A DNA stretch of 25,567 bases, taken from a virus. Under the pieces are notes generated by a model that was not told where the DNA came from, made no database searches, and was given only the letters and a program-made list of their open reading frames with translations. Shown here piece after piece: positions 6,725 through 14,698 of this stretch. Position 1 is the stretch's first letter; each line of letters opens with the position of its first letter. Location: positions 1-25,567 of the IMG/VR virus record IMGVR_UViG_3300037089_000888; one strand, written 5' to 3'. The position numbers were made by a program, and so were the translations under genes.

Positions 6725-9292
6725 ATGAAAAAACATGCAACACAAGAAGCATTTTACCAAAGACTTAAAGAATTGGCAGAAGTAAATAAACCTGTAATAA
6801 AGGATAATACCCGTAATTTGGGTACTTTGATTGATTACAAAAGAGCAGCAGATGGTATTGCTTATGGTATTATAAAAGAACAACATCATTACTATATTAA
6901 AAAAGCTGGCACAAAACAAGACCCTAATGTTGCTGATTTTGCATATATCGGTGGATTATCGAATATAACAGAATTTCAATATTCTAAATTGTCAGAAGCT
7001 GATAAACAAAGAAATATGATCTTTGGTACTATCAATGAAGCTGTTTCTCATAGACCAAGTTTAACTGGCAGTAAGAAAAAAAGACTTAATGAAGACAAAG
7101 TAGGAAAAGAAATTGATAATGCTGAAAGTAAATTAGGTGATTTAGATGCAGCAACAAGTGCTGAAACAACTCCTGAAACACCGGGTGCTCCGTTAGAAAC
7201 TGGTGCAGAACCTTCAACGCCTGATGCAGTTTCCAGTGAACCAATTGCTGGTACAGAAGAACCTGCTCCTGCAGATAATGCAGAACCTGTTCCTGCTGGC
7301 GGTGAAGAAACTGATGTTACTACTGGTGATGAAACTCCAACTGGTGAAGAAAATCCTGAAGGTATAGCTCCTGAAGGTGACGAAACTCCTGCTGGTGATG
7401 AAGAAGTTGCAAAATTGATTGGTAAATTAACAAATAAAGTTAGAAAAACTGAAATGGAAGACCCTGAAGTTAAAGGTGAATTGAAATCACTCATATCAGG
7501 ATATAAAGATAAGCTCAAAAAAATGGATATTGAAGACAGAAAAGAAATTGCTGACGGTATCCTTAAAGTTGTTGGTGATGATGAAATTGAAGATTTAGGT
7601 AATAGTGTAGATCAAGGTGAACCAAAAGGAGTTAATCCTGAAGGTGGAATTGAAGAAGAACAATGCGCAGAATGCGGTGGATTTGGTAAATATGCTGAAT
7701 CAAGAGGTTATGGCAGTCCAGAAAAATTTATGGAATGTGATAGTGAAGAACAAGCAAACGTAGTAAATGGTTACGTGGGCGCACAGGAAGATGGTATGAA
7801 TGATGGTGATGAAAAAACAATTAGTTTAATTATAAAATTATCTCCAGAAGTTCTTGATAAATTAAAATCAGACTATGGTCGTGATGATTATGCAGAAAAA
7901 ATGCAACCACAAGTTGATACGATGAATGAATCTGAAGAAGATACAATGGCTCAACTTAATGAACTTTGGGGTGGATTAGGTGCTTTAGGTAAAGCTGCAG
8001 GTCAAGGTATTGGTAAAGCTGCTGGCGCAGTAGGTAATGCAATTGGTGGTGCTGCTAAAGGTGCATATAATGCTGTTGGTAATGCTGCAAGTAACGTTAA
8101 GACAGGTGTTCAGAATGCTGTATCAAATGTTAAAAAGACATATAATCAAGGTGAAATAAATCCTGAAGTATCAAAACTTGAAGGTGTTGCTGCTGATTTA
8201 GGAAAACAAATCGCTGCTTTAAATAAAAGAATGGTTGGTGCTGGTCAGCAACCTGTTAATGTTAAAAGTATTTTAGCAACAATTCAAAATCAACTTGGTG
8301 CTGGTGGTCAGGCAAACTTAGGTAAGTTAAGAACTGCTGAAGGTGTTGTAGACCCTGCAAATGTTGAAGTTCAACCAAATGTATTAAAAGAAGAAGAAGA
8401 AGAAGTTGAAGAACCTGAAACTGAAAAAACTGGTGAAGAGACTCCAGAAGAAACTCCAGAAGTAGACGTTGAAGCTCCAGAAACTGGTGAAGAAAGTCCA
8501 GAAGAAACTCCTGCAGAGGAAACTCCAGAAGTTAATTTCTTTGGAAAAGATTCTCAATCATTAGGTGGTGGTGTTGTTAAACCAGATGGTGCTCCAACAA
8601 CTGCTGTTGATGTTACAATTGAACCAGATAAAACTATCCAAATTACAATGAATGAAGCTAAGAAAAAACTGATCAAACAAATAGCTGAAGGTGTTAATGC
8701 TTATATGAGTGAAATTTCACCTGTGAAAAAATTTGAACCAGTAAAAACTCTTCCACCAGTAATGAACGAAAGTGAAAAGAAATTAAGAAAATATATTCGT
8801 ACTCGTCTTGAAGAAAAAGCAGGTTTGAGAAAAGCAAATCTTAATGAAAGCAAAAAATCAGTAACATTGAAAAAACTTGACGAAGTAATTGACAAACAAT
8901 TTAAATTGTTCGAATCTGTTGTACTTAAAAAAAAAGATAAATTGAATGAGGTATTAGGACTTGAAAAATTAGGACTTAATATCACTCCTCAAGAAAAAGT
9001 TGCTGCTGGTTATAAAAATTTAAATTCAAATGATCAAGGCAAAATTGATGAATTGTTTCAACTTGCATTTAAAAACATTTTGATAAACCCTCATATGAGT
9101 AGTATTGGAAATGCTGCAAAAAAAGCAACACCAGAAGAAAAATACGAACTTCTTAAACAATATGTTGCTGGTGGCGGTGGCACATTAAGAGTAGATAAAG
9201 CAGGTAAATTAATTTACGCTTCAAAACAATTTCAAGATAAGGGAATTATGCCTCCAAAGGGTGGTGGTAGTACAGGAATACCCGGTATATAA
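6725..9292 (+). CDS. Large acidic, multi-segment head-internal-like protein
   Basis: An 855-residue protein of clearly distinct segments. Residues 1-110 are a folded-looking domain (DYKRAADGIAYGIIKEQ...). Residues 140-230 are an E/P/T/G-rich acidic linker. A C-A-E-C pair (314/317) with C338 suggests a small metal site. Residues 414-475 are G/A-rich (GALGKAAGQGIGKAAG), with glycine-zipper spacing as in membrane-inserting segments. A second E/P/T-repeat linker is at about 554-604, and a basic helical tail at 640-855. Seven [L/M]NE tripeptides (E at 123, 402, 413, 644, 682, 708, 742) match prohead-protease preference and tend to flank segments. I infer a virion protein carried in the head, cut during maturation and possibly ejected with DNA. 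No named family. The terminator at 9303 follows. Confidence 0.75.
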   Translation: MKKHATQEAFYQRLKELAEVNKPVIKDNTRNLGTLIDYKRAADGIAYGIIKEQHHYYIKKAGTKQDPNVADFAYIGGLSNITEFQYSKLSEADKQRNMIFGTINEAVSHRPSLTGSKKKRLNEDKVGKEIDNAESKLGDLDAATSAETTPETPGAPLETGAEPSTPDAVSSEPIAGTEEPAPADNAEPVPAGGEETDVTTGDETPTGEENPEGIAPEGDETPAGDEEVAKLIGKLTNKVRKTEMEDPEVKGELKSLISGYKDKLKKMDIEDRKEIADGILKVVGDDEIEDLGNSVDQGEPKGVNPEGGIEEEQCAECGGFGKYAESRGYGSPEKFMECDSEEQANVVNGYVGAQEDGMNDGDEKTISLIIKLSPEVLDKLKSDYGRDDYAEKMQPQVDTMNESEEDTMAQLNELWGGLGALGKAAGQGIGKAAGAVGNAIGGAAKGAYNAVGNAASNVKTGVQNAVSNVKKTYNQGEINPEVSKLEGVAADLGKQIAALNKRMVGAGQQPVNVKSILATIQNQLGAGGQANLGKLRTAEGVVDPANVEVQPNVLKEEEEEVEEPETEKTGEETPEETPEVDVEAPETGEESPEETPAEETPEVNFFGKDSQSLGGGVVKPDGAPTTAVDVTIEPDKTIQITMNEAKKKLIKQIAEGVNAYMSEISPVKKFEPVKTLPPVMNESEKKLRKYIRTRLEEKAGLRKANLNESKKSVTLKKLDEVIDKQFKLFESVVLKKKDKLNEVLGLEKLGLNITPQEKVAAGYKNLNSNDQGKIDELFQLAFKNILINPHMSSIGNAAKKATPEEKYELLKQYVAGGGGTLRVDKAGKLIYASKQFQDKGIMPPKGGGSTGIPGI

Positions 9293-9302
9293 ATCAAATA
9301 AA

Positions 9303-9330
9303 TAAAACCCGAAAATATTTTCGGGTTTTA
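9303..9330. terminator. Bidirectional hairpin terminator
   Basis: A perfect 28-base palindrome beginning 11 bases after the stop at 9292. Arms TAAAACCCGAAAAT and ATTTTCGGGTTTTA include a CCCG/CGGG core and end in TTTTATT on + and in A-rich sequence (T-rich on the - strand). It is the clearest rho-independent terminator in the window and closes the 6725 gene. Confidence 0.9.
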
Positions 9331-9378
9331 TTGTAACCTTTTCTCATTTATTTCCGTATAAGTACATAAATCTAATAT

Positions 9379-9795
9379 ATGACACAAATTGAAATTATAG
9401 AAAATAAATACCGCAGAACATATGCTGGTGGGTCAAGGAAAAAAGAAAATGAAATTTTTCTTAAAGTGCAAGGCACAAAGGGAGACAATTCTGATTGTGA
9501 TTGGCTTGAATATAGAAGAATATTACTGGCATATCTGAAAGATATTATAATTGTTTTATCTTCATGGAAACAATATTGTTTGATCGAAAGCTATCTTTTT
9601 TTAATTTCCTCAATAATATTTTTTAAAACGCAATATGCTTTATTTATTTTATTAGGCATTGCAATTATATTTCAAACTCTTTATTTTATTTTTTCTGAAA
9701 AAGAAAAAGAATTTCTTAGGGCATATGATATGAGCCAGACAATACTCTTAAGCGAAATAAGAAAAAATTTGGGATTCGATCTTGATAAAATTTAA
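9379..9795 (+). CDS. Small membrane protein with a C-half transmembrane hairpin
   Basis: A 138-residue protein. The first 45 residues are polar and basic (YRRTYAGGSRKKENEIF). Residues 46-62 are amphipathic, and residues about 66-105 form two closely spaced hydrophobic segments (SYLFLISSIIFF, then YALFILLGIAIIFQTLYFIF), followed by a charged helical tail. There is no signal peptide. It lies alone between the terminator and the next promoter-like motif; its own leader has only a weaker variant (agtacataaatct). A holin, a superinfection-related membrane protein or an SLATT-like two-helix membrane protein are all possible; none is shown by the sequence. Confidence 0.65.
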   Translation: MTQIEIIENKYRRTYAGGSRKKENEIFLKVQGTKGDNSDCDWLEYRRILLAYLKDIIIVLSSWKQYCLIESYLFLISSIIFFKTQYALFILLGIAIIFQTLYFIFSEKEKEFLRAYDMSQTILLSEIRKNLGFDLDKI

Positions 9796-9815
9796 GATTA
9801 ACTTAAACATTTACA

Positions 9816-9824
9816 GTATTTATG
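9816..9824 (+). promoter_or_regulatory. Late-promoter-like motif GTATTTATG
   Basis: GTATTTATG, 13 bp before the ATG at 9838; it differs from the consensus in the last base only. Confidence 0.45.
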
Positions 9825-9837
9825 GTAAAATAACATC

Positions 9838-10320
9838 ATGGAATACGAAGACAGTAAATTAAAGTTAATTTATGTACATAAAATCGGGTACAATGTAAAT
9901 TATGAGGGATTATATGAATTTATTTTTTCTCTTGATGAAACCAATGTTGATATGGAAGGCTGGTGTTGGGATATGTCACCTGCATGCGATCATGCAATGC
10001 CACCAACTGATGAATATATCAATGCAATTTTTAATTTAAAAACAAGTTCATTTGATTTATTTTGCTTACATGAAGCTACTGATAGAGAATACATGCATGG
10101 CTATCATACTATTCATTGTTTAGCATATGAAGTTGAGAAGAAGGATGAAAATAATAATGTTAGCGATTATCATGAAATGTTTGAAACTGAAAATAGTGAT
10201 ATACCATTACTGGTATTTCATTATGGTATGACGTTATCAAAAGTTAAAGACTTACTTAATTCAAGAAAAATTATTCTGAAAAATAATGAATTCGTAGAAA
10301 CATCTTCCATAAAATTCTAA
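9838..10320 (+). CDS. Conserved-looking phage hypothetical protein
   Basis: A 160-residue soluble acidic protein, mixed alpha/beta. A striking segment at residues about 40-60 (EGWCWDMSPACDHAMPPTDE) has two cysteines and aromatic and proline residues. Further on come several histidines (LHEATDREYMHGYHTIHC), so a metal site built from Cys/His is possible. The C-terminal part contains VFHYGMTLSKVKDLLNSRKI, which reads like a turn plus helix. I cannot name the family. It has its own promoter-like motif 13 bp upstream and sits immediately before the structured non-coding stretch upstream of terL, with which it shares orientation. Confidence 0.65.
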   Translation: MEYEDSKLKLIYVHKIGYNVNYEGLYEFIFSLDETNVDMEGWCWDMSPACDHAMPPTDEYINAIFNLKTSSFDLFCLHEATDREYMHGYHTIHCLAYEVEKKDENNNVSDYHEMFETENSDIPLLVFHYGMTLSKVKDLLNSRKIILKNNEFVETSSIKF

Positions 10321-10321
10321 C

Positions 10322-10330
10322 GTATTTATA
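10322..10330 (+). promoter_or_regulatory. Late-promoter-like motif GTATTTATA before a non-coding stretch
   Basis: Perfect GTATTTATA one base after the stop at 10320. No gene begins within the next 100 bp; the next element is the structured stretch at 10335-10413. It may drive that RNA or provide a second start for terL. Confidence 0.5.
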
Positions 10331-10334
10331 ATTG

Positions 10335-10413
10335 CCTATCCTACCATATTCGGAGGAAAAGGTTTCGAAGCGGGATAAGTCAAGATACTTACCCCGCTTT
10401 GCGGTTTTATAGG
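10335..10413 (+). ncRNA. Candidate structured small RNA or terL leader
   Basis: Within the 121-bp gap before terL is a stretch much richer in G+C than the surrounding intergenic DNA. CCTAT (10335-10339) can pair with ATAGG (10409-10413) and close the whole element. Inside, a 13-bp stem with one A-C mismatch pairs AAGCGGGATAAGT (10368-10380) with ACTTACCCCGCTT (10387-10399). A second, mutually exclusive hairpin CCGC-TTT-GCGG (10394-10404) is followed by TTTTAT. A promoter-like motif lies just upstream and another just downstream. This fits a small RNA of about 75 nt with its own promoter and terminator, or an attenuator-type leader. No known RNA family is recognised, and it is not a tRNA. Confidence 0.4.
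10394..10410 (+). terminator. Short terminator-like hairpin CCGC-TTT-GCGG + TTTTAT
   Basis: A four-base-pair G+C stem with a three-base loop followed by TTTTAT. It is short for an efficient terminator. Its left arm overlaps the right arm of the longer upstream stem, so the two structures cannot form together. Confidence 0.4.
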
Positions 10414-10419
10414 GTGAGA

Positions 10420-10428
10420 GTATTTATT
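10420..10428 (+). promoter_or_regulatory. Late-promoter-like motif GTATTTATT before terL
   Basis: GTATTTATT, 13 bp before the terL ATG at 10442, with an A/T-rich leader and no Shine-Dalgarno. Confidence 0.5.
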
Positions 10429-10441
10429 ATAAAAATTTATA

Positions 10442-12544
10442 ATGAGTCTTAAAAATATCGACCCTGATAATATTCCTGAAAAAGATAATGATGAATCATT
10501 ATTTCCTGAACACATACCGTTAATCCCTCTTAATATACAAAGAGAAAAAGAAAAAGAGGAACTTAGAAAAAAAGCCAAAGAACTTAGAAAAAAAATTGGT
10601 AAAATTGAACCAATCATTGTTACTAAGGATGGTACTGCAAAAAAAGCCAGTGAATTACTTAAATCAGAACAAGAATATGAAATAGTTCGTTGCGGTATAA
10701 ATCCAGTTTATTTTATTGAAACATATTTAACAATTTTTGATCAGACAAGAGGTGTTGCAGGTCTTATTGTGCCATTTATATTATTTGATTTTCAGGTGAA
10801 ACTCATTAAAACATATATGGAAAATAGATTTGTTGTTGCTAATAAATATCGTCAGGCAGGTGTTACAACAACAACTTGTGCATATATTGCATGGTATGTA
10901 ATGTTCAATCAAAACAGACAGGTTGCTATTGTTGCAGATAGACTTGAAACTGCTCGTGATGAAATTATGAATGATGTTGTTGATTTTATTGAAACTTGTC
11001 CTAAATGGTTAAGACCAAAAACTGGTAGAGATACGGGTGAAAGAAATTTAAAAGATACTCAAAAATTAAAAGTATATGATAATAATTCAAAATTAGGTGC
11101 TTTCTCGTCTAAAGGTCTTCGTGGTTATACACCAACATTATTATTCTGGGATGAAACTGCATGGACAGAAAAAGGTGATAAATTCTGGACATCAGCAAAA
11201 CCAACATTACAAACTGGTGGTTCTGCAATTATGGTATCAACGCCTTCTGGTCTTGATGCTGTGTTCTATAAAACTTTTAATGGTGCTCGTAGAAATGAAA
11301 ATAATTTTAAAGCAGTTGAATTATGGTGGTATAATGACCCAAGATATAATAAAGATTTGAGTTGGATTAAGAATAAAGGTAAAGAAACCGAAAATAAAAT
11401 ATTTGATCAGAATTGGGATAATACAACAAGAATTAAGATGATGGATGATGGCTGGGAAGCCAGTTCTCCTTGGTTTGAAGATCAGATAAGAGAGGCAGAT
11501 GGGGATATGCGTAAGATTGCGCAGGAATTATTATGTTCTTTCTTAGGTTCTGGTGATAATTTTATTGCTGAAGAATACTTAAAACGTATTGAAGATGAAG
11601 AAATAAAACCACCAATTCGTCAGGAATATATTGATTTAAATACATGGATTTGGGAAGACCCAATTGTGGGAGAAGATTATATTATGACATTAGATGCTTC
11701 TGCAGGACATGGAGAAGATAATTCAACAATGAATATGCTTAAAACTGTTGAAATTATTGAAGAAAAGGTAATTACAAAAAATGGTAGAACTAAAAAAGTT
11801 AAGATTAGACGACATAAAGTAGAACAAGTTGCAGAATATTATGGCAAAGTAACTCCGCAAACATTAGCTGAAATAGCATATCATTATGGAAGAGAATATA
11901 ATAATGCATATTGTGTAGTTGATATCACTGGTGGTTATGGCGTTCAAACAGTTGAAAAATTACTTGATTCAGGATATGAAAATATCCATTATGCCGAAGT
12001 AACGCATAAACCAAGTAGAGACAGATTACAGGGTTACATTAAAAAAGGTCAAAAGACAATGAGTGATGGTGCAGTTATGAACGTGGACTTAATCCCCGGA
12101 TTTTTCATTGGTGGTAATCGTGCTTCAGTGGTACTTGAAATGCAAAGAGCAATTCATTTAAAAGATGTTATTATTCATTCTGTCAGATTATTAAATGAAT
12201 TAAAAACATTTGTCACCGTAGCAGGAAATCGTGTTGCAGATCATAAACGCTCATTTCATGACGATTCAATTATGGGACTATCAATTGGCTTATACGTGTT
12301 GAATTTTGATATGGCACGATATAAACAAAGTAAAGGAATTACCGAAAAATTACTTAATGCAATTATTACTATCAATGACATAAATGAAATTGGAAAGAGA
12401 ATACCTACTGGTCATACTCTTACAATTAGAGATACCAGTGTTAAGAATAGACCCATGATTTCACCTGATAATATATCACCATTAAATCCATATGGAGCAA
12501 ATGCATGGTTATTTGATGGATTGAAAGAGAAAAAGAAAAAATAA
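10442..12544 (+). CDS. terL: Terminase large subunit (T4 gp17-like), DNA packaging motor
   Basis: A 700-residue protein with both terminase domains. ATPase: a deviant Walker A, NKYRQAGVTTTT, where the usual P-loop lysine is V141 and the lysine sits upstream at K135, as in lambda gpA-type motifs; Walker B LLFWDE (D237, E238); coupling motif MVSTPSG near residue 265. RuvC-like nuclease: D418 in LDASAGHGED, D494 in VVDITGGYG and D607/D608 in HDDS. The protein docks on the portal, translocates DNA into the prohead using ATP and cuts the concatemer. An N-terminal charged arm of about 85 residues and a C-terminal tail after the nuclease are extra. Portal follows after 73 bp. No small terminase is recognisable in the window. 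Confidence 0.95.
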   Translation: MSLKNIDPDNIPEKDNDESLFPEHIPLIPLNIQREKEKEELRKKAKELRKKIGKIEPIIVTKDGTAKKASELLKSEQEYEIVRCGINPVYFIETYLTIFDQTRGVAGLIVPFILFDFQVKLIKTYMENRFVVANKYRQAGVTTTTCAYIAWYVMFNQNRQVAIVADRLETARDEIMNDVVDFIETCPKWLRPKTGRDTGERNLKDTQKLKVYDNNSKLGAFSSKGLRGYTPTLLFWDETAWTEKGDKFWTSAKPTLQTGGSAIMVSTPSGLDAVFYKTFNGARRNENNFKAVELWWYNDPRYNKDLSWIKNKGKETENKIFDQNWDNTTRIKMMDDGWEASSPWFEDQIREADGDMRKIAQELLCSFLGSGDNFIAEEYLKRIEDEEIKPPIRQEYIDLNTWIWEDPIVGEDYIMTLDASAGHGEDNSTMNMLKTVEIIEEKVITKNGRTKKVKIRRHKVEQVAEYYGKVTPQTLAEIAYHYGREYNNAYCVVDITGGYGVQTVEKLLDSGYENIHYAEVTHKPSRDRLQGYIKKGQKTMSDGAVMNVDLIPGFFIGGNRASVVLEMQRAIHLKDVIIHSVRLLNELKTFVTVAGNRVADHKRSFHDDSIMGLSIGLYVLNFDMARYKQSKGITEKLLNAIITINDINEIGKRIPTGHTLTIRDTSVKNRPMISPDNISPLNPYGANAWLFDGLKEKKKK

Positions 12545-12547
12545 TAT

Positions 12548-12556
12548 GTATTTATA
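12548..12556 (+). promoter_or_regulatory. Late-promoter-like motif GTATTTATA (distal, portal)
   Basis: Perfect GTATTTATA just after the terL stop, 61 bp before the portal ATG; the first of two copies in this 73-bp gap. Confidence 0.45.
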
Positions 12557-12585
12557 TTTAGTAACGACTTTTCAGAGAATTCTGA

Positions 12586-12594
12586 GTATTTATA
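12586..12594 (+). promoter_or_regulatory. Late-promoter-like motif GTATTTATA (proximal, portal)
   Basis: Perfect GTATTTATA, 23 bp before the portal ATG. It is embedded in 20 bases identical to those before the 6725 gene. A small TCAGA/TCTGA hairpin lies just upstream (12572-12585). Confidence 0.55.
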
Positions 12595-12617
12595 AAAAAA
12601 TATAAAAAATTATAAAA

Positions 12618-14642
12618 ATGGCTGAAGAAAAAAAAGGTGGAACAATATATCAACAACTTAATTCATTTTTGAATCTCGGTAGTATGGATGTGCAAACTGC
12701 ACAACCAACTGTATCTGCAAGTACACCACCAAAAGAAACAAAAATTATTATTAAGGGTGCATCTCCTGAAGAAATCCACAAAAAAGGTTTGGAGTTAGAG
12801 CAAAAAAGAGAACTTCAAAATAAATTCTTTCGTACAACAGACAGAGGTTTCCAAAAAGCACTTCAATATGAAGCAGCCAGATTACCTGCATATATTGATT
12901 ATGAAGGTATGGAGTATTACCCAATCATTTCAAGTGCTTTGGATTTATTTATGGAAGAATCCACAACAATTGGCATGAACGGCAAAATGTTGAATATTTA
13001 TTCCAATAAAGAACGTATAAAATTTTTACTTGAAGAATTTTTCTATGATATTGTTAATGTTAATGTTAACTTACCGTTCTGGGTAAGAAATTTGGTTAAA
13101 TATGGAGACAATTTTGTGTTATTATATGGTGAGAGAAAAAAAGGTATTACACACGTAAAACAATTGGTGAACTATGAAATTGAAAGATTTGAAAGAATTC
13201 AAAATGGTAAGCCATATGTTAAGTTCAAAGAAAGAATGACTGGTGATGAATTCAATACATTTGAAATTGCTCACTTCAGATTACTTGGTGATGATAAATA
13301 TCTTCCTTATGGTTCATCAGTACTTAATAAAGTACGTAGAGTTTTCAGACAATTAGTTATGGCTGAAGATGCTATGTTAACTTATCGTATTATCAGGGCA
13401 GGTGAAAAGAAAGTATTCAAAATTGACGTTGGTAATATAGATGAAGATGATATTGATGAATATATTTATAAAGTTGCTACCAAGTTTAAAAAAACTGCAC
13501 AGGTACAACCAAATGACGGACAAATCGATTATCGTTTTAATATACTTGGTAATGATGAAGATTATTTCTTACCAGTAAGAAATGCAAATACTCAAACAGG
13601 TATTGATACACTCCCGGGAGCAACTAATCTGGATGCTATTCAGGACATTGAATATCTTCGTGATAATTTATTTGTTGGTCTTGGTATTCCAAAACCTTTC
13701 TTATCATTTCAGGATGCTGCTGGTGCTGGTAAAAACATGGCACAATATGATATAAGATTCTCAAAGAAAATTAATCGTATACAACAGGCAATAATTCAAG
13801 AACTCAATAAGATGGCAATGATACATTTGTATCTATTGGGTTATACTGGTGAAGATTTAAGTGATTTCACCATGACATTAACAAATCCATCAACACAGGC
13901 AGAATTAATGAAAGCTGAATTGATGCGTGAAAAAGCACAAACATATACTGAATTAACTCGTGCAGAAGGTGGTATTGCTGCAATGTCACATACAAATGCT
14001 AAGAGATTAATGTTCAATTGGAGTGACAGAGAAATTGTTAATGATTTGAAACAACAGAAAATGGAAAAGGTTGTTATGCAAGAACTTCAAGATTCTCCTG
14101 TTACTATTAAGAAATCAGGTTTATTTACAGATATTGATGCAAGATTCGGTGAACCCGAAGCTGCAATGATTGGCGGTGCACAAACTGGCGGAACTGAACA
14201 GGATGGTGGAATGCCTCCTGCTGCTGGTGCTGGCGGTGGAATACCTCCTGCTGCTGGTGGAATGCCTCCTGCTGCTGGTGGTGCTGGTGCTGCTCCTGCT
14301 GGCGGTGGTGGTATGCCTCCTGCTGCTGGTGCTGGCGGTGGAATACCTCCTTTAGCTGAAAATCGTAAACGTATGTTAACTGAAGCAGAATATGATATAT
14401 ATCTTGAAAATATGGTGGCAATTACAAATGGAGAGCCATCACGCAAAAAAGAAATTAGGCATAAGGAAATAATTAAAGAAAATAGTGAAATTAACGAAAA
14501 CTTAAATAGAAATGCTCAAACCATGATCGAAGAAATCAGCGTTTTATTAAAAAACACTGAAAGCATTAATAAAGAACAAAAAATTGATGAAGGAGAAGAT
14601 GTTGATTTTGAATCTATTGAGAATATTGAAATAATTGAATAA
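12618..14642 (+). CDS. Portal protein (T4 gp20-like)
   Basis: A 674-residue protein. The core resembles T4 gp20: an N-terminal clip/wing region with RLPAYIDYEGMEYYPIISSA and VNLPFWVRNLVKYGDNFVLL, then a stem/crown part around NLFVGLGIPKPFLSFQDAAG. Twelve copies would form the ring at one head vertex through which TerL pumps DNA and to which the neck attaches. It is longer than T4 gp20 (about 520 residues) because of a C-terminal extension. This extension has a G/P/A repeat (about 530-580), then MLTE(589)-AEYD, a good match to a prohead-protease cut site, then an acidic helical tail of about 85 residues. Cleavage there would remove the tail. It follows terL and has two promoter-like motifs upstream. 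Confidence 0.9.
   Translation: MAEEKKGGTIYQQLNSFLNLGSMDVQTAQPTVSASTPPKETKIIIKGASPEEIHKKGLELEQKRELQNKFFRTTDRGFQKALQYEAARLPAYIDYEGMEYYPIISSALDLFMEESTTIGMNGKMLNIYSNKERIKFLLEEFFYDIVNVNVNLPFWVRNLVKYGDNFVLLYGERKKGITHVKQLVNYEIERFERIQNGKPYVKFKERMTGDEFNTFEIAHFRLLGDDKYLPYGSSVLNKVRRVFRQLVMAEDAMLTYRIIRAGEKKVFKIDVGNIDEDDIDEYIYKVATKFKKTAQVQPNDGQIDYRFNILGNDEDYFLPVRNANTQTGIDTLPGATNLDAIQDIEYLRDNLFVGLGIPKPFLSFQDAAGAGKNMAQYDIRFSKKINRIQQAIIQELNKMAMIHLYLLGYTGEDLSDFTMTLTNPSTQAELMKAELMREKAQTYTELTRAEGGIAAMSHTNAKRLMFNWSDREIVNDLKQQKMEKVVMQELQDSPVTIKKSGLFTDIDARFGEPEAAMIGGAQTGGTEQDGGMPPAAGAGGGIPPAAGGMPPAAGGAGAAPAGGGGMPPAAGAGGGIPPLAENRKRMLTEAEYDIYLENMVAITNGEPSRKKEIRHKEIIKENSEINENLNRNAQTMIEEISVLLKNTESINKEQKIDEGEDVDFESIENIEIIE
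14204..14352 (+). repeat. G/P/A-rich tandem repeat in portal C-terminus
   Basis: Units encoding (G)GMPPAAG or GGIPPAAG are repeated five times. The 39 bases at 14211-14249 recur exactly at 14313-14351. Bases are nearly all from CCTCCTGCTGCTGGTGG-type codons, making it a local G+C peak and a likely site of copy-number change. Confidence 0.9.
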
Positions 14643-14670
14643 TTAATATTAACGTTTATAACTAATTACA

Positions 14671-14679
14671 GTATTTATA
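14671..14679 (+). promoter_or_regulatory. Late-promoter-like motif GTATTTATA
   Basis: Perfect GTATTTATA, 19 bp before the ATG at 14699. A weaker TTTATA variant lies about 20 bp further upstream. Confidence 0.55.
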
Positions 14680-14698
14680 ATAAATCGAATTAATTCAT

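Noticed and set aside
7048-7518. - strand frame of 156 codons inside the acidic protein gene
   Set aside because: Low-complexity S/G/V/P mirror of the E/P/T-rich coding strand; no start context.
10335-10380. tRNA-like GGTTTCGAAGC (T-arm resemblance) before terL
   Set aside because: No acceptor pairing, D-arm or anticodon arm can be drawn at the right spacing.
12572-12585. TCAGA-gaat-TCTGA hairpin after terL as a terminator
   Set aside because: Only five pairs, no following T-run, and a promoter-like motif overlaps its end.
14087-14446. Long - strand frame rich in GGIPP residues, and two other frames, over the portal repeat
   Set aside because: They are shadows of the G+C-rich repeat coding for the portal tail; no promoter motif or leader, and the portal frame is the clear match.
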